From Amphibalanus amphitrite (Eukaryota; Arthropoda; Thecostraca; Balanomorpha; Balanidae): a stretch of 64,000 nucleotides of DNA. Below, in pieces: positions 23,101 to 36,687 of this stretch (positions are counted from its first letter, which is position 1; every line of letters starts with the position of its first letter). The notes beneath the pieces are model-generated. The model saw only the letters and a list, made by a program, of their open reading frames with translations, was not told where the DNA came from and did not search any database. The stretch spans positions 147,954 to 211,953 of the forward strand of contig NW_024882719.1 in NCBI RefSeq assembly GCF_019059575.1, in the 5' to 3' direction. Made by a program: the position numbers and the translations under genes.

Positions 23101-26100
23101 TCTCAAACGATCTCATACAGCCCCTCTCCGACCCTAGCCGGACTGGTGACCCTGGGGTGGCCCTCTCACCGCCCGCCGCCCCCGCAGGCTCCATCATCCC
23201 GCCGATAGCGGTCCGCAGGTGCCCCCTCACCGAGTCACGACCCCGAGCGGGGTATACCGGCCGGTAACGATTCCAGTCAGTGCGACAGCGCTTCCCGCGG
23301 CAGCCTCGGTACTGCGCCGTGACCGGCTCCGTGAGCGGTTCCGTGAACGGCTCCGTGACAGTCTCCGTGACCGGACGCAAAGAGTTACGATGCGTGGTAT
23401 ACATAGACGGGAGGAGACGTAAGTGATGTGGTTCTTTGAAAGTCACGAAACAACATCAATATAATGAGCATCAGGGAGAAACAAATCTAAAAAGCGAAAC
23501 AATTTGCAAAAAGTTGTGAATTTCCTTTCAGAAGATGAAGCTGCGCAGGGCAAGCAGATATTCAATGAAAAATACTAGCAAAATAAAGACACAAGACGCA
23601 AAGGCTTTAATAGAAATTTACAACTTCTTGTATTAAACGAACAGGAGGCGACAGCGTTTCTTGAACTTGTTTGTGACAATGCTCCCAGATTGGTATATTC
23701 ATTGATAAGTGAAGCTCTTTCTTGCTATAACATCTTTCGTCTCCTGGGGCTCTATGAACAGCGATGAATGCATGACGAACATTCAACGTCCATCCCAATC
23801 AATCGATCCCTGGATCATACTCTATCTGAATGCTTTTGATAATGACCCTTGACGGGTTTCAGATTTAATCACATCCTATGCAGAATAGAGTCATTATGCT
23901 CCCAAGCACCACACATCAGTAATCAATCGTTACCCCGAGAGCATACACATGACAAATTTCATAATTGCTGGGCGCATTATCGGGTGTATATGATCCGCCC
24001 CGGTTGCATATATGCATGCACTCCAGCCGTGGTGCAAGCGTCCGGTCGTAACTTCCCCTTCCCCTTTTGTTCCTTGCGACATGGCCTTTCGTTTGCAGGC
24101 CACCAGGGGCCATAGGTCGGCTGGGAAACTGTCTCCGTAGTTGATCGAGGCCTGACACAGATGGTTGGTCTCTTCCCCACGGCACCATAACACCCACCCA
24201 CACAGTACATAAAACGGCGCGGGCCATCAGACGGTCTCAATAAAATGTAGGCGGGACATCATGATCGTTTGTTGCTGGACCCGATGGCCTCATTGGGAGG
24301 GGGAGGGGGACGGGGAGAGAACGGTGCAGCTGACGAGGGCTGCAGATGTAAGGCGGGAGGAGTCGATACTGAAACGGTGCAATAGGTGTCCCTCTACGGT
24401 TGCCCAACGCCAAGGCACCGTACAGGGGTTGTTGGTCTAATAACAACGTTATTCTTTTGATTAAAGGAAAAGCTTTGGACACTGGCGGATCCAGGGGGAG
24501 CATTTGGGGCAAATTCTGTCCCGTGGCGCCCGAAATCGACACAATTTTGCGATCTATTTTCGGGAAAAAAGGAAAACAAAACACCTCGTATTAGTAAAAA
24601 AGTTATCTTAAACTCCTCAGCGGTGCGTAAGGAATCAACGGACAATTTTTGGAAATTTGATATTTTTTGGTGGGAGGGGTATCCTTGCAGCGTCCAAGAC
24701 CTCCTTTCTGGATCCGGTATTAACTGGAATATGACATTTCATTTGAGACCTCGGATAAAAATAGCAAATGAAATATGGATTGTGAAACGTCATCATGACC
24801 AATGCATATATAGCATGTGTGCATGCAATTTCTGGTAGCAAAGTACATGGGTGGGCAAATAGCCTGAGGATGGCTGCTTGGGAATCCCTAATTGTTCAAT
24901 TAGGTGACTCTTAAATTGTGTCTAATGTAAGTGCCTAAAATCTAAATGCACCTAACTCAAGACAGAAGCATACTTTGCGTCAAATGGAAATAGCGTATAA
25001 TTTGTGTAATATTCGATCTTACCAGTCACGAAACGTTTTCCTTCAAATGTAAATGACACCCAAGTAAAAGTACAAAACACACATCTCTGAACTAAAACAC
25101 CGCTCTGTAAACACCTCCATAAAAGCTGCATTCTCTTCGCACGATGCCGTTAGCCAAAGTATCCGGTCCCGGCACCCGAGGTCTGGAACATCCCTGAGAG
25201 CGGTGACGGGGGCCGTGACGTGGCCGGGTAGAGGGGCGTGGGAGGGGTCAGCAGCCGTGACCTGCCCCCGTCCCCCCTCGAACCGGTCTCTAGCGGGAGC
25301 GGTGGGGGCTCCCGGACGACACAGACAGAGCATCCTGCAGAGAGCGGCTAACTCACGGCATCCTGCCAGGAGAAGTCATTGGCCAACGTTTGACGGCTTT
25401 CTGAGGACGTCCAGCTCACGGCATACCGCGGTGAGAGTGAGAGTGGTCGCCGGCAGTCGGTGGCTGCTCGGTGCAGACCAAGTGCATCCAGAGTGGACGC
25501 ACTTGGTGTCGTCCGCTGGCAATCTTAGCCCGCGGAAGGAGCAATCAAAGGCGTCCGTACAGAGAAAGACGAACGAGGTCGCGGGGTCCGCTTCCCCTCT
25601 CCCTCCGCTATCGGCAGGGTCGTCGGGTCACCTCAGGACCCTGTTATGACGCGGTCCAACAGCCGTGCAGCCGACTGTTTATCAACCACTCAATTGGCCT
25701 CAAACGCCCTGCAGTCTATAATTACCGCCCAGATGAGCCGAGTGAGATACCAGGCCTATCAAGGAAACAAGGCAGCACCGTTAGACGGGTCAGAAGGAGG
25801 GGCACGTCTTAATATGCGATATACACGACAGCCTTGCTGGAGGAGTTTTTGCAATCGTCTTGCCGGTGTTATAGTTCGACCCCGCGCCCGTGTCCTTAGT
25901 GGGCTGGCATCGGTTTCGGTGCTCTCAGTTGCGGCAGGGCAGGTTGGGTAACACGGCCAGAGGCTGTCGAGCCCGCGGCCCGCCCTGTTCAGGTCGTGAG
26001 GGGGAGACGACGACCGGCCGGAGGGACACGGGCGGGGCCACGAGGCGCCGCTCCGGCCGCGGGCGGTGGTATTTCACTGGCCCGGGCGCCGTGACACCGT

Positions 26101-26978
26101 GAGGAGCTGCTCGCAGAACCGGCGGCGCCGAGGGCTACCACTGCCGCTCGCACCGAGAGCTCCCCTGGTGAAAGGTACCCTGCGCGCATTGAGCTCGTAA
26201 ATCCGCGGCGGACCCACCCAGCGGCACTGACGGCTGGTGCGGTGCAACAGCACGCTCCCGGTCCTACCTCCATGGCCTGCTTACCGGGGATGCCGCGCAA
26301 TCGGCCCTCATTAGCGGATACGGCTCCCCGAGATGGCCTATATGACCTGATGAACAGCTCAGTGAAAAGAGGCAATCTAGCCGGCCAAGCCCGAGCATAT
26401 CTGCTATGTGTTACACGTTGACGGTTGAGCCTACAGCCCGGCCACAACACGCGTCATTGTGAAATAAATTATAAAATGAAAAAATACGCGACCCGGTGAC
26501 AGAGCCCTGTGACGCATTGCAACTCGGTCATGTGACCTGTCTAGTTCATTGACAGTCCCGCCGCGCCGTCAGGTGTCGAGGTCAACAGGAGAAGATCACA
26601 TGTAATGGAGGAAAATGTGACATAATGAAGGGTAATAGTGGACTGTCCTACATCTGAACGGTATTCTGCTGCTAGACGAAGAAAATGGTGAAGTACAACA
26701 GTGAGTAAATTGTCGAACCCTTTGACCACAAAGGGAAAGTGAACTGGTGTAGGAATGTATCTTGTCTGTTCCCGTCCGCCAAAACATCTGGGTTGAAATG
26801 ATATCGCTGTTTTTAGATGTAGATTAACTGATTGATGATAAAAGACACGCAAGTATCTGTTTCATATTTTTGTCCGTTAAAAAATGTCCCTCCAGTGACC
26901 TGTACTTGGGGTAAAATACATATTTTTTTTTTCGTGAACGCTTTCTGCATGAGTATGTATAATCAATGGAGTTATATG
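20118..26978. other. Intergenic, no gene recognised
   Basis: No open frame shows a known domain and no splice-consistent exon chain is seen. Minor items: a ~12-bp tandem run of CTCCGTGACCGG-like units at about 23320-23380; a possible hAT-like remnant at 24482-24721 with GGCGGATCCAG and CTGGATCC ends; and GC-rich patches at 25200-25640 and 25880-26110. The open frame at 26541-26852 on the minus strand is not recognised. Confidence 0.5.
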
Positions 26979-27534
26979 TATATGTTACAGGGAGTATGCG
27001 ATTTCAGTTACTTTGCAACGACCCTAGGGTGGTTGTAACCTCCCTGAACGATCAGTTTGTTTGCAACGACCCTAGGGACGTTACAAAATAACTGCTCATT
27101 CCGGGACGTTGTAACGAAACTAGGGTCGTTGCAACCTCCCTAGTTAGTATGCAACGAACCTAGGGTTGTTACAAAATAACTAGGGAGTTTAAGAATTCAT
27201 CGAGTCTCGTTTCACAGGAGGGCCGTCAACAATCTTGTCCAATGAAAATCTTGTTCAATATAGCTCATTTAAAAAGAAAAGGGGAACACAATTTGAACAT
27301 TCAGCTCAGGAGTATTTCACGACGGCCATCTATAATACACATTTTGTGCAGATAAGGTGCACATTTGGTGCAGATTTGTTCAAATTAGATGGACATTCGC
27401 CAGGAAGCCCTTCGTAAAAACGGCCATTATCCGCTCGTTTCCAGTCTTTTTGTGATCGTAAACGTTCAAACATGTAAAATGATGGTGGTCCCATGCATTA
27501 TGGTGGGTGTCAAGGTCACGTGAATGTCAGGTCA

Positions 27535-27547
27535 AGGTCATTGACCT
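27535..27547. promoter_or_regulatory. Perfect AGGTCA IR1 palindrome
   Basis: AGGTCA-T-TGACCT, one base between the half-sites, lies inside an inverted fragment of the 18366-type TTAA element. It is the counterpart of the site at 18918-18930, so the palindrome is kept between two diverged copies. Confidence 0.4.
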
Positions 27548-27981
27548 TTGATGACCTTAGTTCACTTCTTCTGGGCTCATATATTTTTTAGGCTAGTTTT
27601 TCGAGCTGATTTCGAATTTAGCACCCATTTGAACATTTACGAAGTAATTTTGGCGCCTTCCTACAATGTCACGAAGCTGTCAGTGTTGGTTGACACCTAT
27701 TATGGACAGCTAGCAAGACGCCTACTGGTTAACCTGACCTGACCTGACCCGACCTGGCCTAAAAGCATCAAGACATCATCGGTGATCAAAGCTAACATGA
27801 AATTCGTAATCAGCGCCCCGAAAAACCTCGTATCAACTAACTCTCCAAAATATGACTTGTTAAAGGTCATAGGTCCCGATTTTCCCGACTTTTGAGTCAC
27901 TGGCCTGACCTGGAAGGTCAACCAATAACCTAGCCCTGCCTTTTGCGTTTGCAGCTAGCAAAACACCAATAAGGGCGAGAG

Positions 27982-28974
27982 TTAACCCCGCAGGACCTGT
28001 TGGTTTTCTACATACGCGCCGGCCGGGGGGAGGGCTGTGTACGACCCCCTCGTCGTTTTTCGCCCCCGTTGGATTTAGAGCGTCGCGGAAAAAACGAGCG
28101 TGTGTGCCGTTAGGAGACACAACAGCTAGTACCCGATTTTAAGGTCTCAGGTCAACTGGTGACCTCTGAGGTCGGGTCATGTGACCCAAGACACGGGTTC
28201 GGTTTTTGATCAATAACTTTTTTAAAAACAGTTGCAGAGCGCGATTTTAGCATAAACGTGCTCGCCTTGCTCAGGCGTGTCGAATGGTATACTTTTTGTT
28301 CGGATGAGGTCAACTTGAGGTGTTGACCTCGGGTCAAGGTCAGGTCAGAGACCCCTAGGTCGTGAAATTGGTCAAAAGAGGTCATGTTGCATTTTATTCG
28401 ATTCGGCAGGTCTTCCTCAGTCCATTGGTGGCTTGACCGACTCGCTAGCTCAGTTTGATCGGGAGTTATTGACGAAAAGCTCGTAGGACCCTAGTGACGT
28501 CATAATCACGCAACGTCAACAATGCAAAACTGAAGCTTCTAACTTTTGCAAGGAGTGCATGAAATCACGATCCGTGTGCTTGCAATAGTTTGAGATTGCT
28601 CCCGGCGCCAGAATAGCAGTTTTCATTTTTCTCAATTGACTTATAGTGTTGAGGTCACGTGACCGACCTGACCTCATGTGATCTTTAGGAAAAATCCTAG
28701 AGGTACAAGTTGTGAGACTTCTACATAGGAGATGCACGTTCTGTAAGTTTCATCCCCTGTAAAAGCTCCTCCGGGACTGAGGGCGTTGCGAAGTTGCGGC
28801 ATCTGAGGACCGTCCACTTATGACGTCATAGGTCAGTAACCTGACCTGACCTGAAAATTTGGTTGGTGTCACAAAATCCGGCTTGAATCAAAGGTCAGGT
28901 ATGCCTAGTTTCAGCTCTCTGTTACTGGCGTGTTCGGAGCTATGGCGAAAAAAAAAACTAGGGGGCGAGGATTA
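27982..28974. mobile_element. TTAA-flanked piggyBac-like element (993 bp), nested
   Basis: Left end TTAACCCCGC; right end GGGGGCGAGGATTAA. The termini match less well than in the other copies, so the borders are less certain. The inside resembles the 18366-19272 element: a CGCGGAAAAAACGAGCGTGT segment appears in both. Many AGGTCA/TGACCT hexamers are present. Confidence 0.55.
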
Positions 28975-30056
28975 AGCTAGGCTGGTTTGGGTAAGTTTGG
29001 GTCAAGTAGTTTTAGGCGTCCCACCCGCACCAGCTATTTATAGCAGCTGTACCTAAACCACCAGCGACAGCTTCGTAGCAAGTTGCATTGGCACCACAAC
29101 TATACGTACTTCGCAAATGTCTCAACGAATGCTGGATTCGAAATAAGCTAAAAAAAATCTTTAAAATCGTACAATTTGGAACAGTCACCTGAAGTCACCA
29201 AACGTCAATGACCTTGACCTGGCCGACAACTGACAAGTCAACTTGAAACCCATTATGATGCATGGGACAACCATCAGTTCATATGTTGGCACGTTTATAT
29301 GTAATCACAATGGAAGTCTGGAAACGCAATTTAGTGTGCGCTAACATAAACGGCAAATCATTTCGGTCTGCCATGGTCTCAGAAATCAGATCAAAGGTCA
29401 AAGGTCATTGGTTTTAGGATCATGTACTGTAGGTATAGGGAATGTGTAACCAGTAACGTAGATAAGTTCGAGGACACTCAAAGTTTCGTCACGATCGGCC
29501 GCTTTTAGCGCGAGATAATCGCGAAAAAAAACGAGGGGTTTTATCCGACCCGCACCCCTAAAAGTGTGAGGGATAACCCGCACACGGATAGCGACGGATA
29601 TCCATCACACCTACCCCAGTAACTCTATTTTCCACATGTAAGCATATGCTGGCGATATAATGCAGCCAAAATTATCACAGTTACGTAAGTACCTTGTCCC
29701 GGGCACCACCTATACTCCTGAGCTGAATGTTCAAATTGTGTTCTCCTTTTCTCTTAAGCTGAACTAGATTGAACAAGATTTTCATTGGAAAAGATTGTTG
29801 ACTGTGAAACGAGACTCCTGTGAAACGAGACTCGATGAATTCTTAAACTCCCTAGTTATTTTGTAACAACCCTAGGTTCGTTGCATACTAACTAGGGAGT
29901 TTGCAACGACCCTAGTTTCGTTACAACGTCCCGGAACGAGCAGTTATTTTGTAACGTCCCTAGGGTCGTTGCAAACAAACTGATCGTTCAGGGAGGTTAC
30001 AACCACCCTAGGGTCGTTGCAAACTAACTGAAATCGCATACTCCCTGTAACATATA

Positions 30057-30522
30057 TATAGAAGAAGGTGGATTACTATACTTTTTCAAACATTTTTTAA
30101 ATCGCTCCACTTAAACTCCTTTATTTGGAAAATAACAGTTCAATCCATGTTTCAGAACTTGCGGAAATTTACTAACAATAGCCAGCAAACGAATCAATTC
30201 ACAGAACCCAATGAAAATAATTCGCAAAAAAAAACATGAAGGAGACAATACAAACGTCAGGTTACCGAAAACGATTTTCAATGCGCATTAGGATAAGCGC
30301 GGATTCACCAGTCGCAATCCACCGTTGCAGGCATGTGAGCTTTTGGCACCGGGCTGGGCTCTTAGTGCCATTTCTGGGCTGCATGCCAGCCTGAGCTGAA
30401 ATAATGCACCTCGCCGCTTAGGTTTCGTCGATAGGCTCCTAACAGAACCACAAAAGCTTGTTACTGCGCCCACCGTGCCAGCACGGGATAGCTTTTCTCA
30501 GGTCGGAGGCGCCTCTCTCTCT

Positions 30523-30598
<76 letters not shown>

Positions 30599-32471
30599 AC
30601 GGTCGGACGCACCCCTTCCGGGATGTTTGCTATTTGATAAGATCAAGGCAGTATTCGTGAAAAACGATGTCGCAAGCACACCCATCTATTTCTGATGCCA
30701 AGATTGTCACCTTTAAAGAACATAGAGGAAATACTTGCTTCAGTGTTAAGACGAGCACACCTCTACGTTTCGTGATCACTTTCACTTTAATCTTAAGCTT
30801 AAAGAAATTCGTTTGCATGTTCATCGCAAAGCGTTCACTGCGAAATCTGTACATGTTACTTTTTCAACTGTAATATTATGAATACATTTTACAATTGGTT
30901 CTGGAAATACATGAGCACCCAGAGCACTGGAATAATCGGATAAATGAAGATATGAATAGATCAAATCAAGAGCTAGAAGTGAATGTACTACATGTAGATG
31001 AAGGAAGATGAGGGAGGATGAACCCTATGAAGGGCATCGCTGACGTGCTATACTAGTCCAGCTGGCTGTCACCACGAGACGACAAACCCGGGCCGACCTT
31101 GCGCTGACAGTCGGGTCAGGTGGTGGCCAGATAATCTCACGGAAAATCACACATCTCACCACCTACTTTCCAGAACCTCTTTACGCAATCATCTCTCTGG
31201 TGGGGTATCAGATCGTTGTTAAGTGATAACGCTGCCTGAGACCATTTACGCGCAGGTAAATTAACTGGCTCTGCCTAAAATGGTGATCGTTTGCATAATG
31301 TATAACCACTGGGGCGCATCAAACAGTGGTGCTATACTCTGTGACCTGAACTTGTTCAGGCTGGCTCAATCACTCCATCTTATTTCCTGTCGTCAAGACA
31401 TTGTACCTAAAGCGCCGATAAGAAATCGTCTGGAATCGCCGAAACCAGTTAATGCCACCATAAAGGTCGCGAGTGCTCTATCGCGTTTATTGTATCTATC
31501 TTCCCCTACTTTGCCCAGAGTTCTCAGCGCGTCGGTGTCGGCACCAGACGACCTTGGGGGGGGGGGGGGCAGCGAGAGTGAGCTGCGCGGAGGGCGGCGG
31601 TTGCGGCGCCCGAGCCGTTATGTGGCGCACCTCTGCAGGCGCGAGGACGCCGCTCCTCGCCGCGTTTGTCACACCTCGCCGGGGAGGGAATTCCAGGGCT
31701 CCGTCCCAGCCCCACCCTCACGTGCAGGGATGGACCGGAACAGGTGCCTCCGGCGACAGAGGCTCACAGCTCGGAGCCGAAGGATGCGAACGGGCTAGCA
31801 GCTCGTGGCACAGCCACTCGCTCCCGTCCCACGCCCGGCACAAATGGGTCACGGCCCATATTAACATGGAAGCGTACCAGGCTGCGCACCGCTGAGCACA
31901 ACTTTATCAGCATAGGTCACGATGGCACTCAGCTGGGATATGCCTGGGAGAGAGACGAAGGCACGCGCCCGGCTCACCATCATAGACCGCCCGCTGGTAT
32001 CGCTGAGAGGAGCTTCCGCCACCGCAGAAATGAGCTCCATTCAAATCCAACGGTTGCGCAAAGCCGAAGCGGCGAACAAAGCCGTGACTGATCATCGGGC
32101 GGCGTTTGGGCTGAGTTGATGATTGGATGAGTGGCTTCGATATGGACGAGTAGAGAATGATAGTGCCGATTCACCGGCCAACAATGATAAACGTTAGGAT
32201 CACGCAGAGATGTGGCATACTCGTGACGTGGCCCATGCAACTTTAATGCTAAGGCGATTGTCAGATCGTTGTATATGCACTTCGTGATAGTTCTTCCTCT
32301 TCTTTGTAATGATGCTTCCGGAGCTTGTCTTACATCTAGCCGATCAGTTTCACGGCATGCAACTGCACCTGCACACTGTGCATTGCATACTACTACATAG
32401 AGTTTTAGCAGTAACGGTCCGTGATGAACAAATTCTTCCTTCATCTGTTTTTGGTCACTATTATTACAAGT
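30057..32471. other. Intergenic, no gene recognised
   Basis: It contains a CT microsatellite with a C-tract interruption at about 30512-30596, and a GC-rich patch with a G tract at 31556-31569. Open frames near 31280-32120 have no recognisable domain and no supporting splice structure. Confidence 0.5.
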
Positions 32472-33414
32472 GGGGGAGAGTGGGGCTATCTGTTACAGGG
32501 GTAAGTTGTTACAAAGGAAATATCTTTAAAAATACTGTTGATATGGCGCCAATATTTACGCTAGCAGAAAGGTTACGCACATTTTACATGTCACTACAGG
32601 CTCAGACCTGGTGGAACGCCATGTCGCCCTGTCGCACTGGGGTAAGTTGTGACAGCAAAAGTATTTTTTGCTGGCCAACACTTTGGGTCGTTTTTTGTCA
32701 AGGTGATTTGTGTAAGAATGTTGAATGTATGTTCACAAAATTAAGCGATAATTTCTTTTGTAAGATCACCAAGTAAAACGCACTAGTCTCTTCATGTAAA
32801 CAAACATTTGAGTTCGGTCTTGTGAAAGTCGGCCGCCGCAGGGCCGGGGCATGTTTAAAGATGACTGCCCAAGACTGCTTATAGCGTGCTCCATTTCGCC
32901 TGGGCGTAAATTTCGTGCAGAAAATCAAACTTCGGTCAGTATGACAATGCATGGTGCCCTTGGCGTCGCAGTAAAGGCAAATCAGAGATTGAGCCATGTT
33001 TGATGAGCCTTTTCATGCGTGTGGAGTACAGTAATGGTTTATGCTTTATTGTTCTTGCCTTTCAATGAGAAAGGAAAGCATGTTTAGCATTATCCATTAA
33101 GGAGGCTTACGATCGGTTCCGATAGGACGGCCAATGACAGTTATAATGATGAAGAAACTACGAAAAAAGAAGTGTAACATGTTACCCCATATCGTGTATC
33201 AAGTTGCCCCACAATTTTTCAACTTACCCCAAAAATCTTGCTTTGGTTTTCTGAATTTCATATAAAAGTGAATAGTCGTAAAGAAGTGAAAGTTTGCATG
33301 TGCTTTCCAAATTGATTCAGCTAGCATGTGACCAAATTTGGTGCAATTTCTTTGAATAGCTTGGCCACTAAGTGCAGAAGACCAAAAAGTGTAACACATA
33401 GCCCCACTCTCCCC
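32472..33414. mobile_element. DNA element with GGGGAGAGTGGGGCTA inverted ends (~0.94 kb)
   Basis: The left end GGGGGAGAGTGGGGCTATCT is mirrored by AGCCCCACTCTCCCC ending at 33414. Inside the ends, GGGGTAAGTTGT-type motifs on the left are matched by CAACTTACCCC on the right. No transposase is visible. The superfamily is not assigned, and no clear target duplication was seen. Confidence 0.65.
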
Positions 33415-36400
33415 TGATTGTTCAGGGCATTTTCGTATCATACCTACTAACTAGTGGTGTCAATCGGAACTTGAATCTTTGGAATTCCGATTTTGTCCGA
33501 TGCCCAATGCGGAATTTGATTGGACAATGCATGGACAGCAGGCTTTGGACAACTTTGGATAAGCACAGTCACTCGCTACATCTCAGCCTTTTTATGAAGT
33601 AATCGTGTTTACATTGAATAGCGAATAGAAAGCTCAGCTTTCGATATGATTAGCACTTTTAAGCTGGTAATGGTCCATTAAAAGCAAATTAAATTACAGT
33701 GTTGAGTGTAAACTATTACGCAAAACCTATAGGTTTCGGACATCTGCAGCTTAGCTGTGGCATTCCACCATGTTAAATGAACAAAATAATTTGATAATCG
33801 CTGCAGCCGCATAGGGTCAATGACGCGATTGTGGTAAAACTAAGTAGGGTGAGAATCACCAGCTACACTACATTTGTCTTGCATCAACTCAGGGAGAAGA
33901 TCTAGCTATGCGATAGGTATGTTGTCCAGAACGTGGAGTATGTGTGTTTCCGGTGATTAAATGTCGCTATTACCGAACAAAAAGACCGGCTGTGGGACTT
34001 GTTTTGACTCGCTGCATAGTGCATAGCCAGATGCGTTTCAGCACGTGTGGTATTCGGAATCACGTCTGCCTGTCGCGGCTGTTGGTAAAAAGTCGCACTG
34101 TGTGGTCAGCCGGCGGCTGATCGTCGTTCCAGTTCACCAGCTTGTGAGCATTATATCGCTCAACTGTGCGATCGGCGGCGGTCCCACGGGTAACCACACT
34201 GGACCAGTGGTTTATGTTGATTGCAGGGTCAAACGGAATAAATGACAGCGCAGTAGGCCCAGATTTGCCCATACTTCATTCTCGGACATTCCTCTTGAAA
34301 ATAATGCAGAAGAAGAATTGTATTCAATACAGTTCAATAGCAACTTGCATGAATGACAAACGATTAAGTTCACACTTGAATAATTCTTGATGACACGGGG
34401 CGTAATGTTTTACGATCGTTCGTCACGATAAAATGGCTGTATTTCGCATTCCCTACCATGTGAAAGTTTCAATTGCAAATGTCCCCTAAACACAAGCTGC
34501 GACATATTGGTTTCTCCTCAGGTCAGATTCTCTGCATCATACCATTACCGTTACAACTCTCCACAAGTGTCATCATCAACTCGCTTAGTTCTGAGTGCCA
34601 GCTCTACTAGTTACCAGACAATGAGTGTCCATCTTCCGTCACCGCCCACGCTGCTCGACGTGACATCAGTCGGGAATGCCGTGTGTGGAAACGCCTCACG
34701 AAACGCCCCATAGACAGCGGTCACAATGCACAGGGACCGGTTTTCCCGCCGATCGCGGCGGCGCGGTGCAGGCTGCGACCGGTGACCTCGGGCGCGGTCG
34801 GGTCACGCCGGCGGAGGTCGACAGTGACTGGGAGTCTGCCACCTCAGGGTTCTCACACCATGATGCTGGACAGGTCTGCAAGGTTATTATTATCGATCGG
34901 CATTGAAGCTGGGCATTGTCTTCAAATCGGGTCACACTTGAGCTTTGAACCTCATAACTTCTCCAGTCGGATGCATCAAGGGGTTGGGAACATGGTGACA
35001 GCGGTCAACCACGAATTGCTCACAGCGGCCGGGCAAAATGATATGGCGTAATGAGCTCGTGCCGCATGAAATGGTGCGAAAAAAAAACGAATATGAATAA
35101 TTTATCGCACATGACACATGCCTAACCGAATATAAAATTTTGCTCTCAAGCACATGAGATAGGTAAATGTCATTACGTCACAGTACATTCGTGGAAGCCG
35201 TAAATGTCGTTTTTGCTTTGTCAAAGTAACTTTGAAAAAACCTAGTTTGTTCAGAAACACTCCCGCGAAAGGTGTTTGCATGAATACTCTTAAACTGTAG
35301 ACATTCTCATCAATGCAAGGCGTATCAAGTAAAGGTGAACGCATCACCTTGCGCATCAAGGCGCAAGGTGAACACGCATCAGGCGCACTCATTGCATTTT
35401 ATTCTGCTACATGCAATCCAAAGAAAGGCAGTCTAAATGTTTATCTCTGGATACATATCTGGATACAGATTCAGCAGTTACGGAGTTTGTAAAAACTCTA
35501 TGAAAGTCTCAATAGTTCGGAGCAGAAACTGTTCAAAGATTGGGAACGGAAAAGCAATACCCAGTTATATGAGCCCCTTCACCTACGTGAAGCTAGCAGC
35601 AGGGCGCGGAAACTGCAGTTACGCACAACAACGTATCACCAGGCGACCGCAGAAAAGTGCTCGATACGACGCAACCATGGAAACTGCAGTTACGCACAAC
35701 AACGTATCACCAGGCGACCGCAGAAAAGTGCTCGATACGACGCAACCATGGATCCTGATTTTAATTTTCGCCGGACTGGGCATGCTGCATCCTTCGGTTG
35801 TACGGGGTTTATAACATTGATAGCCATTGACACAGATAACAGTAGTACGTCAAGATGTTTCAAGATGTTTTGACGTCAAGATGTTTCTTGACGACCGCCT
35901 CGATGCGAAGGTCGAAAATTCGAAACGAAAACAATAAACGACTAGTAGCCGAAAAAACGTACGTCGAATTAGCTCTTTGTCACACTATCCGACTAGGTCT
36001 TTACTGGCTGTGGTCATTTCAGGTCAAGCTAGGTCAAGATCAATGATGAGTGTTTGTATGTCTGTGTGTATACTGATGTGTGCACCGATTGGTTTGTGTG
36101 TCCCTATTACATGAGATCATGATCAGCAAAGGGTAAGACTTTTCAGATTTCAGATTCAAGGTCTTGATCATGTAGCTTTTACCAAAAATGCAGTAAAAAA
36201 AAACTTCACGAAAAGGAAATTCAGCAAGCCTAAAATGTAATGTTTTTAGATGACCTAGGTTAACCTTGACCTTGACCCTGACATCTGTACATCGTCGAAC
36301 AACATGTTCCATGATAGGTGGGAGGTAAGACTGGCAAAAAAGCCGAAATCAAGGTGTCAAAAGCTCATAAGACCCATAACCAACGCAAGATGTTGGATAT

Positions 36401-36687
36401 TTGTCAGTTGGGTCATGACATGACCTGAAAAACAAGGTAATATCTCCGAAACCAAAAACCACAGAAACTTGACATTTTCATTGGACATCAAGAAAGGATA
36501 GAGGAGCAGCTATACGAAAAATCAGGCTTCAAGCTCTAACAATGTTGAGTGCAGAGCAGAAAAACTGCCTGGGGGCACCCCCCCCCCCCAACATGTGCGG
36601 GCGAGGGCTAAAGAAGCGTTTAAGTACAAGTACAAAACAAGGTAGCATCTTTTCTGGCATTGTCCCAGAACTCACTCCAGAAGTCAT
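33415..36687. other. Intergenic; AGGTCA-rich remnant near the right end
   Basis: No gene recognised. A perfect 71-bp tandem duplication lies at 35608-35749. From about 36010 to 36610 the sequence is rich in TGACCT/AGGTCA and ends in a C tract followed by ACATGTGCGGGCGAGGGCTA, which resembles a decayed right end of a TTAA element. Confidence 0.5.
35608..35749. repeat. 71-bp tandem duplication, two copies
   Basis: The segment starting GGAAACTGCAGTTACGCACA at 35608 repeats exactly from 35679 to 35749. It is a recent local duplication with no evident function. Confidence 0.95.

Larger units (their letters stand above)
26979..30056. mobile_element. 3.1-kb element with ~340-bp inverted arms
   Basis: The arm 26979-27314 is inverted at 29712-30056. 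The outer ends read TATGTTACAGGGAGTATGCG and its complement, with TATA/ATAT at the borders. The outer ~200 bp of each arm is built from repeated TTGCAACGACCCTAGGG / TTACAACGTCCC units, so the arms are themselves repetitive, as in foldback elements. The interior holds a piece of the A-B-A'-B' foldback family (27315-27420), an inverted fragment of the 18366-type TTAA element (about 27430-27960), another TTAA element (27982-28974) and a direct fragment of the 18366-type family (28975-29577). No transposase was found. Confidence 0.8.

Noticed and set aside
26541-26852. Possible exon on the minus strand (FQPRCFGGREQTRY region)
   Set aside because: It reads like protein in places, but I could not place it in a family or find matching splice sites, so it is left as unrecognised.
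31280-32120. Several overlapping frames in a GC-rich patch
   Set aside because: Mutually overlapping, biased composition, no domain and no promoter.
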